The translations under genes and the position numbers were made by a program. A stretch of DNA of 64,000 nucleotides, from positions 124,001 through 188,000 of the forward strand of contig JBBCIY010000008.1 in NCBI GenBank assembly GCA_037189645.1, in the 5' to 3' direction. The notes under the pieces are model-generated. The model was not told the origin of the DNA. It was given only the letters and a program-made list of their open reading frames with translations, and ran no database searches. This DNA comes from Taishania sp037189645 (GTDB taxonomy: Bacteria > Bacteroidota > Bacteroidia > Flavobacteriales_D > Crocinitomicaceae). Below are positions 1 through 8,763 of this stretch, in pieces; within the stretch, counting starts at the first letter, position 1, and each line of letters opens with the position of its first letter.

Positions 1-636
1 ATTCCGGGTTTTAATACGTCTGGAACGGAAGCTTTCAACCGGCCGGTCCTGCTGCATTAAATACGAAACCAGCTCATCCTGCTGCAAATGTCCGCCTTTC
101 ACCAGCACGGCTTTGCTTCCCATTTCCAGGATTTGCTTCCCGGCTTCCTGCATCTTTTCAGTCGTTTCGATCTTTTCGTTGACCAATACACTCACTTCGT
201 CCAGGTTCGGAGTGATCAACGTCGCAAGCGGGAATAAGAGTTCCTTACAGGCTGCGATGGTTTCATCCTTGATCAGCCGGTGCCCGCTTGTAGAGACCAT
301 CACCGGGTCAAAAACAACCGGCCCATCATAATGCTGCAGGTTGTCAGCAATGATCTTCACCAGCTCCACACTGTGCACCATGCCGATTTTAATGGCATCC
401 GGGTAAATATCTTCCAGGATGGACCTGATCTGCAGGCCGATTGCTTCCGAAGGGATTTCAAAAATAGCCTGTACTCCTTGTGTATTCTGGACAGGTAATG
501 CCGTCAGCACATTTGTGGCATAGCACCCCAGCGCTGAAACCGTTTTGGTATCTGCCTGGATCCCTGCTCCTCCACTGCCATCAAACCCGGCAATGCTTAA
601 TACTGAAATGACTTTCTGCTCTTTATAATGTGTCAT
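1..636 (-). CDS. thiD: Hydroxymethylpyrimidine/phosphomethylpyrimidine kinase ThiD (3' part missing)
   Basis: The minus strand reads open from an ATG at 636 to the left edge, 212 codons without a stop. The translation begins MTHYKEQKVISVLSIAGFDG and continues with a GSGGAGIQADTKT stretch, the substrate-binding glycine-rich start typical of ThiD. A later VFDPVMVSTSGH block is also characteristic of the ribokinase-like HMP-P kinase family. ThiD phosphorylates HMP and HMP-P to HMP-PP, the pyrimidine substrate of ThiE. Family members are about 260-280 residues, so roughly the last 50-60 codons lie outside the window. The start overlaps the end of thiE by 14 bases, so it is the third gene of a thiM-thiE-thiD salvage operon. 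The role is assigned from motifs and context; confidence is high. Confidence 0.93.
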   Translation of the reverse strand, partial: MTHYKEQKVISVLSIAGFDGSGGAGIQADTKTVSALGCYATNVLTALPVQNTQGVQAIFEIPSEAIGLQIRSILEDIYPDAIKIGMVHSVELVKIIADNLQHYDGPVVFDPVMVSTSGHRLIKDETIAACKELLFPLATLITPNLDEVSVLVNEKIETTEKMQEAGKQILEMGSKAVLVKGGHLQQDELVSYLMQQDRPVESFRSRRIKTRN

Positions 637-1261
637 AACTGATCTGTTTTAACTGCCTGGCTGCCTGGTACGGATCTCTGCTTCCACAGATTGCGGAAAC
701 CACTGCGATGCTGTCTGCTCCGGCTTCCAGCACTTCTTTTGCATTCATTTCATTGATCCCTCCGATCGCGATCAATGGTTTTGTTGTGCATTTTTTCAAT
801 TTTCTCAACCCGTCCGTTCCCCATTCCGCCAGTGTGTCTGTTTTCGTTGGTGTGGAAAAAACCGGGCTTACTCCCAAATGATGTACAAATGCCAATTCTT
901 CACTTTCGAGCTGTTCCGGCACTTCCAGTGACCAGCCAATATGCGCTGGTGCTCCCGGCATTTTTACGATCTCAGAAGGTCTCCTGTCTGTTCTTCCTAC
1001 ATGGATTCCCCATGCTCCGGAAGCGATCGCAACTTCGACCGAATCATTGATGACCAGCAATGCATTGCAGGAATCCGTCAGTTCTTTTAATTGCTTTGCC
1101 CTGGAAAGGTAGGCTTCGAACGAGCAGTTTTTTTCCCGCAGCTGAATGATGTTCACCCCACCTTTCAGCGCTTGCTCTGCGACTTCCAGCCATGGAAAAT
1201 AAACGCAATCTCTCTCTGAGATCACCAGGTACAGCGGGTATGGAAAATCCGGGTTAAACAT
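623..1261 (-). CDS. thiE: Thiamine-phosphate synthase ThiE
   Basis: The 212-residue protein has the TIM-barrel signatures of thiamine-phosphate pyrophosphorylase: QLREK at about 40-44, GIHVG at 85-89, GVSPVFSTPTK at 130-140 and a phosphate-binding AIGGIN at 165-170. It joins HMP-PP and hydroxyethylthiazole phosphate to give thiamine phosphate in the cytoplasm. Length matches the family (about 200-220). It overlaps thiM by 8 bases upstream and thiD by 14 bases downstream, which implies translational coupling. With ThiM providing the thiazole phosphate and ThiD the pyrimidine, the three genes form a complete salvage branch. TenI-type paralogues are an alternative, but the adjacent thiM and thiD favour ThiE. 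Confidence 0.93.
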   Translation of the reverse strand: MFNPDFPYPLYLVISERDCVYFPWLEVAEQALKGGVNIIQLREKNCSFEAYLSRAKQLKELTDSCNALLVINDSVEVAIASGAWGIHVGRTDRRPSEIVKMPGAPAHIGWSLEVPEQLESEELAFVHHLGVSPVFSTPTKTDTLAEWGTDGLRKLKKCTTKPLIAIGGINEMNAKEVLEAGADSIAVVSAICGSRDPYQAARQLKQISYDTL

Positions 1262-2048
1262 ACGTTACCTGAATCCTGTGTTCAATGGTTGCTTCATCCA
1301 AGTTGTACAATGCATCGTACAATTCTGCCTGCAGGCTTCCGGGTCCTTTTGATTGTTCATAAGCCAGCTCTCCCGCCAGGCTGAATAACGCCACACCGCT
1401 GACTGCTTCCATGAACGGGTCTTCGTTCAGCCCGATAAATCCTCCGATAACGGCCGTTGAAGAACATCCCAACCCTGTTACTTTGGTCATTAATTCATGT
1501 CCGTTCCCCACTCCGACGATCTCCTCCCCGACAATATAATCCACTTTTCCTGAAACACAGACAACGGAACCTGTTTTCCGGCGAAGCTCTTTCGCAGCTT
1601 CCAGTGCCTGGTCACTCGTGTTGGTACTGTCCACTCCTTTTGCAAGGTTTACCGAAAATGAATTCAGCGCCATGATCTCAGACGCATTTCCCCGGATCAC
1701 AGTCGGCCTTAACGCCATCAGCTCCCGGAGAACTTCATTCCTGAAAGCAGACAAACCCGCACCGACGGGATCCAGGATCCACGGTTTATGGATTGAACGG
1801 GCTTTTTCAGCCGCTTTTATCATACTTTCAGCCCAGTAATCGTCCAGCGTACCGACATTGACCACCAGTGAGCCGGCAACTTCAACGGCCGTTTCCACCT
1901 CTTTGTGGCCGTGGATCATCATGGGAGACGCCCCGATTGCCAGTAACGCATTCGCCGTATTGTTCATCACCACAAAGTTGGTAATGTTATGCACCAGCGG
2001 GCTTTTCTGCCTTAAATCGCCCAGCTTCCGGATTATTTGCTGCTTCAT
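1254..2048 (-). CDS. thiM: Hydroxyethylthiazole kinase ThiM
   Basis: The 264-residue protein carries the ThiM hallmarks: an N-terminal VHNITNFVVMN block (19-29), ASPMM (40-44), the ATP/Mg-associated DPVGAG (93-98), RGNASEI (119-125) and the catalytic-loop GLGC with Cys195. ThiM phosphorylates 4-methyl-5-hydroxyethylthiazole so that it can be used by ThiE. It is the first gene of the minus-strand thi operon and its stop overlaps the thiE start. The 125 bases upstream, shared with the divergent SuFu gene, contain no recognisable TPP riboswitch (no CTGAGA/ACCTG pair), so thiamin control, if any, must work differently. Length and motifs match the family. Confidence 0.94.
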   Translation of the reverse strand: MKQQIIRKLGDLRQKSPLVHNITNFVVMNNTANALLAIGASPMMIHGHKEVETAVEVAGSLVVNVGTLDDYWAESMIKAAEKARSIHKPWILDPVGAGLSAFRNEVLRELMALRPTVIRGNASEIMALNSFSVNLAKGVDSTNTSDQALEAAKELRRKTGSVVCVSGKVDYIVGEEIVGVGNGHELMTKVTGLGCSSTAVIGGFIGLNEDPFMEAVSGVALFSLAGELAYEQSKGPGSLQAELYDALYNLDEATIEHRIQVTYV

Positions 2049-2074
2049 ACTCTTTTCGACTTACCAATTCCAGT

Positions 2075-2082
2075 CAAAATTA
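2075..2082 (-). promoter_or_regulatory. Candidate -7 element for thiMED
   Basis: On the minus strand this reads TAATTTTG, a full match to the Bacteroidota -7 consensus TAnnTTTG, 27 bases before the thiM start. No TTG at -33 with good spacing was seen, so the call is tentative. Confidence 0.35.
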
Positions 2083-2173
2083 GCTATAATCCCGATAAAT
2101 CAGTAATATCGGACAATATTGATTGAAAACTAAAAAGTTATTCCTATTATTGTATAGAACTAAATCTGCAAAA

Positions 2174-2893
2174 ATGGAAAAATCAGAATCAGGCGCACCG
2201 ATATACAGATACAACGAATCTGAAAAAAAGAACTTTGAAGGCCCTTCGGGAGAGTCTTCCATCGACGAGATATCCGATCATATTGAAAAGTACGTTGGAA
2301 AAATCGACATGGTGTTTCATGAACTGATTTCAGAGCAGGTCCATATTGATGTGCACTGGGTTAAGCCCACCAAAGAAAGGCCCTTTCACACCCTGGTTAC
2401 TTCCGGAATGAGTGACAAGCCCATGAACACGCCGGAAGGAGTCGAAAATTGTGAGTATGCAGAATTGTGCATCTGTCTGCCGGAAGACTGGAAAATATCG
2501 GAAGAAGATTTCGAGGATGAAAATAACTACTGGCCGGTAAGGTGGCTGAAAATGCTGGCTCGTTTCCCTCACACATACAATACCTGGCTGTGCTACGGCC
2601 ATACGGTGCCCAACGGAGACCCGGCATTGCCCTTCACCAGCCAGACCGAGCTGAATACGATGCTCCTGTTGCCTCCTGTGGTCTTTGATAATGAATTCCA
2701 CACCCTGCGGCTAAAAAATAAATCCATTGACTTTTATTCTCTCATTCCGCTGTATTCGGAAGAAGTCGATCTAAAATTGAAGAAAGGCGTAGAAGCACTG
2801 TTCGATGGGTTTGATCAACACGGCGTTACCGATATCCTGCAGCTGAACAGGCCGAACACGGCCCAGAAGAAAAAGAGATTCGGGTTATTCTGA
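2174..2893 (+). CDS. SuFu (suppressor of fused) domain protein
   Basis: The start is placed at the ATG at 2174, giving 239 residues. An in-frame ATG 51 bases earlier would add a basic, hydrophobic 17-residue stretch that looks like untranslated leader. The sequence resembles bacterial SuFu-domain proteins: an acidic N-terminus, an ISEQVHIDVHWVKPTKERPF stretch with HTLVTSGMSDKPM following, a YAELCICLPEDW block, then WLKMLARFPHTYNTWLCYGH and LLLPPVVFD. It has no signal peptide, so it is probably cytoplasmic. SuFu domains in bacteria are known as a family found among immunity proteins of polymorphic toxin systems. No toxin partner is adjacent here; the Rhs locus lies 20 kb away. The function in this cell is unknown. 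The gene is divergent from the thi operon. Confidence 0.8.
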   Translation: MEKSESGAPIYRYNESEKKNFEGPSGESSIDEISDHIEKYVGKIDMVFHELISEQVHIDVHWVKPTKERPFHTLVTSGMSDKPMNTPEGVENCEYAELCICLPEDWKISEEDFEDENNYWPVRWLKMLARFPHTYNTWLCYGHTVPNGDPALPFTSQTELNTMLLLPPVVFDNEFHTLRLKNKSIDFYSLIPLYSEEVDLKLKKGVEALFDGFDQHGVTDILQLNRPNTAQKKKRFGLF

Positions 2894-3003
2894 CATCCAG
2901 CAACTGTGCTGAAAGCAACTGGTTTGTTGCACGTGAAGGAATGGTAAAACAATTACCTGTCATCTGCCGGTAAAAGTAAAAAGGAGAATTAAAAATCAAT
3001 TGT

Positions 3004-3011
3004 TACCTTTG
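3004..3011 (+). promoter_or_regulatory. Candidate -7 element for the 756-residue secreted protein
   Basis: TACCTTTG matches TAnnTTTG and lies 32 bases before the ATG at 3044. No clear -33 TTG was found. Confidence 0.35.
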
Positions 3012-3043
3012 AGCAATTTCAAGTTATAGCTAAAAGTACAATT

Positions 3044-5314
3044 ATGAAACAACTGTATGCACTAATTCTCATAGTTTTTGCTTTGTACCTGCCTGTTTCC
3101 GGGCAAAACCAGCCATTATCGCCAGTTGAAAGAGCATACCTGTTTCACATTGTCAAAAAAAGCCCGATCCTTGAGATGCACATCGGGCGCTATTTCGAGT
3201 ACAAAGGAGAAGAGATCAAATTTGCAAATGGCAACATTCATTACGATTCCATTGAAGCCATGATCATCAACGACCCTGACATCCTGATCATACGCCACGA
3301 TGAAATCGCCAAGTCACCGAAAGGAGTACTGGCAGAAGCAGCAAATAAAACCGCCATCTGGGAATTGAATAAAATGCTGCTTGCAAAACGGACAAAAGAT
3401 CCCATTTTCGATACGTATGAGAACAGGTACAACCGTTTTGAAACGATACTGACCCAATTGTTACCTCCGTCCGTGCTAAACGATGCAAAAACGGCTCCGC
3501 ATCCACGCATGGACAATGTGTTAAATCCCAGCCTGTCTCTCGATGACAAGATCGCGCAGCTGAGCACATTCCGGGGAATGAGTCACGAAGACGAGCTGAC
3601 CGTTATCCAGGGAATCTCTTCCGCTATTAACCGTTATATAGAGGAACGGACAAAAGAGATATTCGCTTACCTGGGGGGCCAGTACACAACATTTACAAAC
3701 GTGCTGACCGCCGCAGGAGACGGAAGCATTACTTCCGGTCTGCTGGATGAACGCGAAAAAGATGAAAAAGGAAGATGGAACAGAGGGCTTCCGAAAGCCA
3801 TCGGCTTGTTCCCCTACCAGGTTTATCTCACGCAACCGCAGACAAAGAAGGAACAGCCTAAGATTGAACCGATGCGCTACACGACAACCGACTTAAAGAC
3901 CGTAGGAGAAAACCGCGTCACCAATCTCCATTTTGATGTCTGGGGATACAATGCAGCCAAACAAACGACCGTCGTCATTGAAAAGAACGGGAAATCCTAC
4001 CACCTCTTCGGATCGGGAGAAACACGCTTCCTGTCTCCCGACAGCACATTTTCTTCCGGCACAACGTTCCAGTCCATTATCAACGAGCTTGAGTTTGTGA
4101 AAATTGCCGACCTGACAGAAAAAATATCGGGAAAAAGAGGTTTTGAATACTGGATCGAACATTACAAACAGAAAAAAGATGAAACGGAGCTGAAGATCGT
4201 AAAATCCGAAAAACAGTTTTCCGACCTGGGATACAAACCCATAACCACCTCAGACAAGCCTTCGGCAAAAGCCAAAAAAGCCAAGAAAAGGGCAATGAAG
4301 GCAGGTGTAGGAGCAGATAAATGGAATGCCGCACCGACAACAGATGCAGGAAAGAAACAGAAAGGGAAATCGCAGCATACGATCGTTTCGCTTTACCAGC
4401 AATTCGACTGGTACAAGAACAAGATCAAAGAGCTGGAAAAAGAAAAGCAGGAAGCAATAGACCTCCGCGCCCGTTACCAGCTTCAGCTGGATGAATACAA
4501 ACGGGTCATGGGCCATTACTGGGTTCCGTACACAGAAAAGGATGGCTTGTACACATTTTCTGACTCCTGTACGTTTGACATCTATACCCAGGAATTTCAG
4601 TTTCCGGCTTCCGATAAATCCGAAGATTTTGAAGTTCGCCTGATCGCAATACCGGAATCCGCGCTGTCAAAATCCGCAGACGAAGTGATGCTCCATCTTT
4701 CCCTTATCGATTCAAAACCGAATTACGATGCCCGTCTGCAATTGCAATTACTTGATCAGTTTGAATCGGATAAATATGATTTTTCAGGCTCCCTGCTCAG
4801 CGATAAAGACAGCATTTCCATCCGTCAGTTCTTTGAAGCACTGCTGGAGAAAGACAAAAAATTCGAAATTATAGCCAGGGGACAAGGAGTCGGGAAATGG
4901 AACGGCGTGCAGGTAGTTAAGGATTATTCTTCAACAGAGCAAAATTCCTACTCAGAAATCGGGAAGGACAATGAAATCTATAAGCGATTGCGTTTAAGCG
5001 AAATAATGATCAACATTGAACGGGATGTTGTAATGGAAGTGAATTCCTTCACAGATCCTGTGAGGTCGAACTTCGCCATACCGAAAGCAAGTATTGAAAG
5101 CCTTAAAAATCAATACCGTCTGACCAATAATGAAATTTTAAGCGCGTACAGGACTGCGAGCATCCTGAAAAGGTTCAAAGAAGAAATCAGCGTTCTGGCC
5201 GGCACGTACATGACACGTGAAGAAGCAAAGATCATTATTGACAAATTCAACCGTCAGTACGAAAAAATCAAAGTCTCCATCGGCCCGGGATCTGTTAAAA
5301 TAACAGATTTCTGA
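3044..5314 (+). CDS. Unrecognised large exported protein (756 aa)
   Basis: I do not recognise this family. The N-terminus is a clear signal peptide (basic MK, hydrophobic core, cleavage after about VSGQ, residue 21). The mature protein is hydrophilic. An internal section at about residues 405-450 is very rich in Lys and Ala (KAKKAKKRAMKAG) and Thr/Gly, and looks disordered. It is followed by a predicted coiled coil at about 455-490 (KIKELEKEKQEAIDLRARYQ). The remainder is mixed alpha/beta without a recognisable enzyme motif. No CHU_C or other type IX sorting domain ends the protein, so a periplasmic location is plausible. It stands alone on the plus strand between the SuFu gene and another secreted protein. 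Family and role are unknown. Confidence 0.85.
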   Translation: MKQLYALILIVFALYLPVSGQNQPLSPVERAYLFHIVKKSPILEMHIGRYFEYKGEEIKFANGNIHYDSIEAMIINDPDILIIRHDEIAKSPKGVLAEAANKTAIWELNKMLLAKRTKDPIFDTYENRYNRFETILTQLLPPSVLNDAKTAPHPRMDNVLNPSLSLDDKIAQLSTFRGMSHEDELTVIQGISSAINRYIEERTKEIFAYLGGQYTTFTNVLTAAGDGSITSGLLDEREKDEKGRWNRGLPKAIGLFPYQVYLTQPQTKKEQPKIEPMRYTTTDLKTVGENRVTNLHFDVWGYNAAKQTTVVIEKNGKSYHLFGSGETRFLSPDSTFSSGTTFQSIINELEFVKIADLTEKISGKRGFEYWIEHYKQKKDETELKIVKSEKQFSDLGYKPITTSDKPSAKAKKAKKRAMKAGVGADKWNAAPTTDAGKKQKGKSQHTIVSLYQQFDWYKNKIKELEKEKQEAIDLRARYQLQLDEYKRVMGHYWVPYTEKDGLYTFSDSCTFDIYTQEFQFPASDKSEDFEVRLIAIPESALSKSADEVMLHLSLIDSKPNYDARLQLQLLDQFESDKYDFSGSLLSDKDSISIRQFFEALLEKDKKFEIIARGQGVGKWNGVQVVKDYSSTEQNSYSEIGKDNEIYKRLRLSEIMINIERDVVMEVNSFTDPVRSNFAIPKASIESLKNQYRLTNNEILSAYRTASILKRFKEEISVLAGTYMTREEAKIIIDKFNRQYEKIKVSIGPGSVKITDF

Positions 5315-5365
5315 TCATCCGTATTTTTTTCCGGGATAACTTATGATAAAATTCCGGTAATAATT

Positions 5366-5396
5366 TTTGAAAATTCATTTCATAATCATAAATTTG
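5366..5396 (+). promoter_or_regulatory. Bacteroidota-type promoter
   Basis: TTTG at 5366-5369, a 19-base spacer and TAAATTTG at 5389-5396 match the -33/-7 consensus of the Bacteroidota housekeeping sigma factor. Transcription would start near 5403, about 30 bases before the ATG at 5434. This is one of the two best promoter matches in the window. Confidence 0.55.
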
Positions 5397-5433
5397 CTTA
5401 AAAGCTATTTATGATAGAAATAACTTGCTCGCA

Positions 5434-5937
5434 ATGAAATTATTTTCAATTATTTGCCTGTTCTCTGTAACCGGCATTGGTTTTTCACAAACCCTGACAG
5501 AAAAGTCATACGTCCCACCTGTTCTTCTAGACAACGGAAGCCCAAGCACGAACATAATAGATCCCAACGGTGCGAAGCAAGGAATGTGGTATTACTCGGA
5601 CTACAAAGGAGAAACCTGTTTTTCACAGCGGTTTGAGGACCATGAGCTCATTGAGTCCTTTGTGAAAACAGGAGACCATTGGAAAAGCACAAACAGTTTC
5701 CCTTCCCTGAATGAATCAAAGGAAGTGATGAAAAGTGAATTGTCAGCTTATTTCACAACATACAAATCCACTACCGGGGAGGACAAACAATTCTTTATCT
5801 ACCCTGTAAACAACCGGCCTTCTATCGTTTATCTGGGTGATTGGAACGCAGGAGAAATCCCGAAATTCGAGAAAAAAGCGATTGCTATTGTACTTAAATA
5901 TACTACTGATTATGACGTATTTTTATTCTTTGAATAA
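5434..5937 (+). CDS. Unrecognised exported protein (167 aa)
   Basis: The ATG at 5434 gives a normal signal peptide (MKLFSIICLFSVTGIGFSQ); a TTG nine bases earlier is in frame but unlikely. The mature protein is about 148 residues with a GMWYYSDYKGETCFSQRF segment, a single mature Cys and aromatic-rich strands, suggesting a small beta-rich periplasmic or surface protein. I recognise no domain. Its last 26 bases overlap the start of the downstream CHU_C protein in another frame, so the two are probably cotranscribed and may be functionally linked. Confidence 0.75.
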   Translation: MKLFSIICLFSVTGIGFSQTLTEKSYVPPVLLDNGSPSTNIIDPNGAKQGMWYYSDYKGETCFSQRFEDHELIESFVKTGDHWKSTNSFPSLNESKEVMKSELSAYFTTYKSTTGEDKQFFIYPVNNRPSIVYLGDWNAGEIPKFEKKAIAIVLKYTTDYDVFLFFE

Positions 5938-8752
5938 GAAAATACTCCTCTTATTCCTTGGATTTACTGCCAGCATTTCTTTTGCTCAAAACCTAGTAGT
6001 AAATCCAAGCTTTGAAAACGTGAACACAGGGCTCCTTCAATGTTCCTGGTATACCTCTCAGGCACAATTTAATAATGCCATCGTCGGATGGACGTGCCCC
6101 ACAGCCGGTTCTACTGATATTTTCCATACCAGCCTGGCAACTTCCTGCTACTGCAGTCCCAATTCAACCCACACAGATAATCCCGGGCAACAAAATCCCC
6201 GGACAGGGAATGCCTACGTCAACATAACTGTTTACGGCTCAGGAGGGTGTACTCCTTACCGGGAATACATTCAAGGCTCGCTTACAACACCTCTGATTGC
6301 GGGTAACACGTATGAGGTCGAATTCTATGTAAGCCTGGGAGATAAATCAAACAGGGCAGTAAACAACATCGGAGTCAAATTTTTTAATACTCCGCTGAAT
6401 AATGGCTCCATGTGCGTTTATTCTACAACGCCTGAGCTCAATTATACCGGAGCACCGATCACCGACAAAACCGGGTGGACAAGAATCTCCTTTTGCTACA
6501 CCCCTACCGTTTCGGGGCAACAGTATTTTGTAATCGGTAATTTTTATCCTGATAATGCCACTACAGCTGTACCTGTTACAGGTACAGCGGGAACGATCCG
6601 TTATTTTGTCGATGACGTAAGCATCCAAATGGCCACTTCCAATCCCTCCATTGTCGACGGAAATATTAACTTATGTCCGTCAGATCCTCCAACAGATCTT
6701 TTTTCACAGCTGGGAGGAACTCCTCCAACCGGAGGAACCTGGAGCGGGCCTTCCAACCTGACAGGAGGACATCTGGGGACTTATACCCCTGGTGTGAACG
6801 TACCGGGTGTGTATACCTATACCTATGGTTCCGGCTCTAGCTGTTCCGTTACAGGAAGTGCAACGGTTACTGTTACACAAAATTCTACCGGGACCATTTC
6901 AATCGATCCTGCTCCATCTCTGTGTGCGGCTGATGCTCCCATAACGTTAACTGCTACTCCTGCCGGCGGGCAATGGAGCGGTAATGGCATAACGGATATT
7001 ACAAACGGAATATTCGATCCGGGAATTGCCGGAACGGGCACTCATACAATTACTTATACGAATACAGGCGGATGCGGAGGAAGCGGAACAATTGACATTG
7101 TTGTTGCAGATGCAGATGCAACGATCAATCCTGTAGCAGATCTCTGCGACAATGCTGCCGCTATTACACTAACGGCTGTAAATCCGGGTGGAACATGGTC
7201 AGGCAACGGTGTAACGGGAAATACATTCGACCCTGCAGCGGCAGGACCAGGGAACCATACCATCACCTATGCTATCGGAGGAGCATGCCCCGATACCCAA
7301 ACAACAACCATTACGGTCAACCAGGCAGCGGATGCAACAATCAATCCTGTAGCAGATCTATGCGAAAACGCTTCGAGTGTTACACTAACAGCCGTAAATC
7401 CGGGTGGAACATGGTCGGGCAACGGCGTAACAGGAAATACATTCGATCCGGCTGCGGCAGGACCAGGAAACCATACCATCACCTATACGATCGCTGGAAC
7501 ATGTCCTGATACAAAAACAACAGTAATCACCGTCAACCAGACAGCAGATGCAACAATCAATCCCGTAGCAGATCTATGCGACAATGCTGCCGCTATTACA
7601 CTAACGGCTGTAAATCCGGGTGGAACGTGGTCGGGCAACGGTGTAACGGGAAACACATTTGATCCGGATGCAGCAGGATCAGGGAACCATATCATTACTT
7701 ACACAATCGGAGGAGTGTGTCCTGACACAAAAACAACAACCATCACGGTCAATCAGGCAGCGGATGCAACAATCGATCCCGTAGCAGATCTATGCGACAA
7801 TGCTGCCGCTATTACACTAACGTCCGTAAATCCGGGTGGAACATGGTCGGGCAACGGTGTAACGGGAAATACATTCGACCCTGCAACAGCAGGACCAGGG
7901 AACCATACCATCACCTACACGATCGCTGGAGCATGTCCTGACACAAAAACAACAACCATCGTTGTTCACCCGACTCCAAGCGCAAACATCAGTGTGACCC
8001 CAACGACCGGCTGTGCTCCGCTGTCGGTAACCTTTAAAAACATGAATGCAATTCCCGGAGCATCGACATCCTGGAATATCGGGAATGGTCTGACCTATTC
8101 CAATACCGACTCACTGAACTACGTTTATCATCAATCCGGTTGTTACGATATCCAATTCCAGATATCGTTAAATGGGTGTTCCAGCCAGTTGATACTAAAT
8201 GATGAAGTATGTGTGGAAGAAATTCCTACCGCGGCATTCACTTTTGTAAAGCACTATGATCTCAATGAATATACGGTTGAGTTCACGAATCAGTCGATTG
8301 GTGCAACAGATTATTACTGGAATTTCGGTGGCCTGGGAACATCAACGGAGGAAAACCCGTCGTTTAACTTTCCGGCTTCTCACAGTGTACATACAATCTG
8401 TCTTACTGTTTCCAGCGATTTAGGTTGTTCCGACGAAGTCTGCCAGCCGATTCCTTTAGAAGATCCTTTGATATTCTACGTACCCAATACATTTACACCC
8501 GACGGGGATCAGTTCAACCAGGTATTCAAACCGGTCTTTACCTCCGGATTTGACCCTTTCGACTATACATTACTGATCTACAACAGATGGGGAGAATGTA
8601 TCTTTGAGTCGCATAACGCTGAAATTGGCTGGGATGGTACATACAACGGAAAATTGGCTCCGGATGGCATTTATACCTGGAAAATTGAATTCAAGACCCT
8701 GGCCAACGATGAAAGAAAAATCCAGGTCGGGCATATTACCCTGATGAGGTAG
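5912..8752 (+). CDS. Repeat-rich surface protein with type B (CHU_C) sorting domain
   Basis: The ATG at 5912 precedes a signal peptide ending at about ISFAQ; the longer open frame from 5837 lies inside the upstream gene and is discarded. The protein is about 946 residues. After the signal comes a carbohydrate-binding-like domain (NLVVNPSFENV, then ends in IRYFVDDVSIQMA), then Ig/PKD-like modules. Next are four nearly identical 72-residue repeats, each with PVADLC, NPGGTWSGNGVTGNTFDP and a CPDTKTT-type end. A PKD-like pair (YYWNFGGLGTSTEENPSF) leads to the gliding-motility-associated C-terminal domain, which starts near FYVPNTFTPDGDQFN and ends in HITLMR. CHU_C directs export by the type IX system and cell-surface attachment. 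An adhesin-like role is inferred. It ends 11 bases from the convergent ccoH. Confidence 0.9.
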   Translation: MTYFYSLNKKILLLFLGFTASISFAQNLVVNPSFENVNTGLLQCSWYTSQAQFNNAIVGWTCPTAGSTDIFHTSLATSCYCSPNSTHTDNPGQQNPRTGNAYVNITVYGSGGCTPYREYIQGSLTTPLIAGNTYEVEFYVSLGDKSNRAVNNIGVKFFNTPLNNGSMCVYSTTPELNYTGAPITDKTGWTRISFCYTPTVSGQQYFVIGNFYPDNATTAVPVTGTAGTIRYFVDDVSIQMATSNPSIVDGNINLCPSDPPTDLFSQLGGTPPTGGTWSGPSNLTGGHLGTYTPGVNVPGVYTYTYGSGSSCSVTGSATVTVTQNSTGTISIDPAPSLCAADAPITLTATPAGGQWSGNGITDITNGIFDPGIAGTGTHTITYTNTGGCGGSGTIDIVVADADATINPVADLCDNAAAITLTAVNPGGTWSGNGVTGNTFDPAAAGPGNHTITYAIGGACPDTQTTTITVNQAADATINPVADLCENASSVTLTAVNPGGTWSGNGVTGNTFDPAAAGPGNHTITYTIAGTCPDTKTTVITVNQTADATINPVADLCDNAAAITLTAVNPGGTWSGNGVTGNTFDPDAAGSGNHIITYTIGGVCPDTKTTTITVNQAADATIDPVADLCDNAAAITLTSVNPGGTWSGNGVTGNTFDPATAGPGNHTITYTIAGACPDTKTTTIVVHPTPSANISVTPTTGCAPLSVTFKNMNAIPGASTSWNIGNGLTYSNTDSLNYVYHQSGCYDIQFQISLNGCSSQLILNDEVCVEEIPTAAFTFVKHYDLNEYTVEFTNQSIGATDYYWNFGGLGTSTEENPSFNFPASHSVHTICLTVSSDLGCSDEVCQPIPLEDPLIFYVPNTFTPDGDQFNQVFKPVFTSGFDPFDYTLLIYNRWGECIFESHNAEIGWDGTYNGKLAPDGIYTWKIEFKTLANDERKIQVGHITLMR
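7115..7978 (+). repeat. Four tandem 216-bp coding repeats
   Basis: Units start at 7115, 7331, 7547 and 7763 with an exact 216-base period (72 codons), keeping frame. Each begins GATGCAAC and encodes an Ig/PKD-like module. They are highly similar at the DNA level, including silent positions, which points to recent duplication or homogenisation. Confidence 0.9.
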
Positions 8753-8763
8753 TCCAGTCGTTC

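Noticed and set aside
2049..2173. TPP riboswitch upstream of thiM
   Set aside because: Neither the CTGAGA-type core nor its pairing partner was found on the minus strand in this short gap.
7115..7978. Regular repeats suggesting a CRISPR array
   Set aside because: The 216-base period, the uninterrupted reading frame and the Ig/PKD-like translation show coding repeats; there are no spacers or cas genes.
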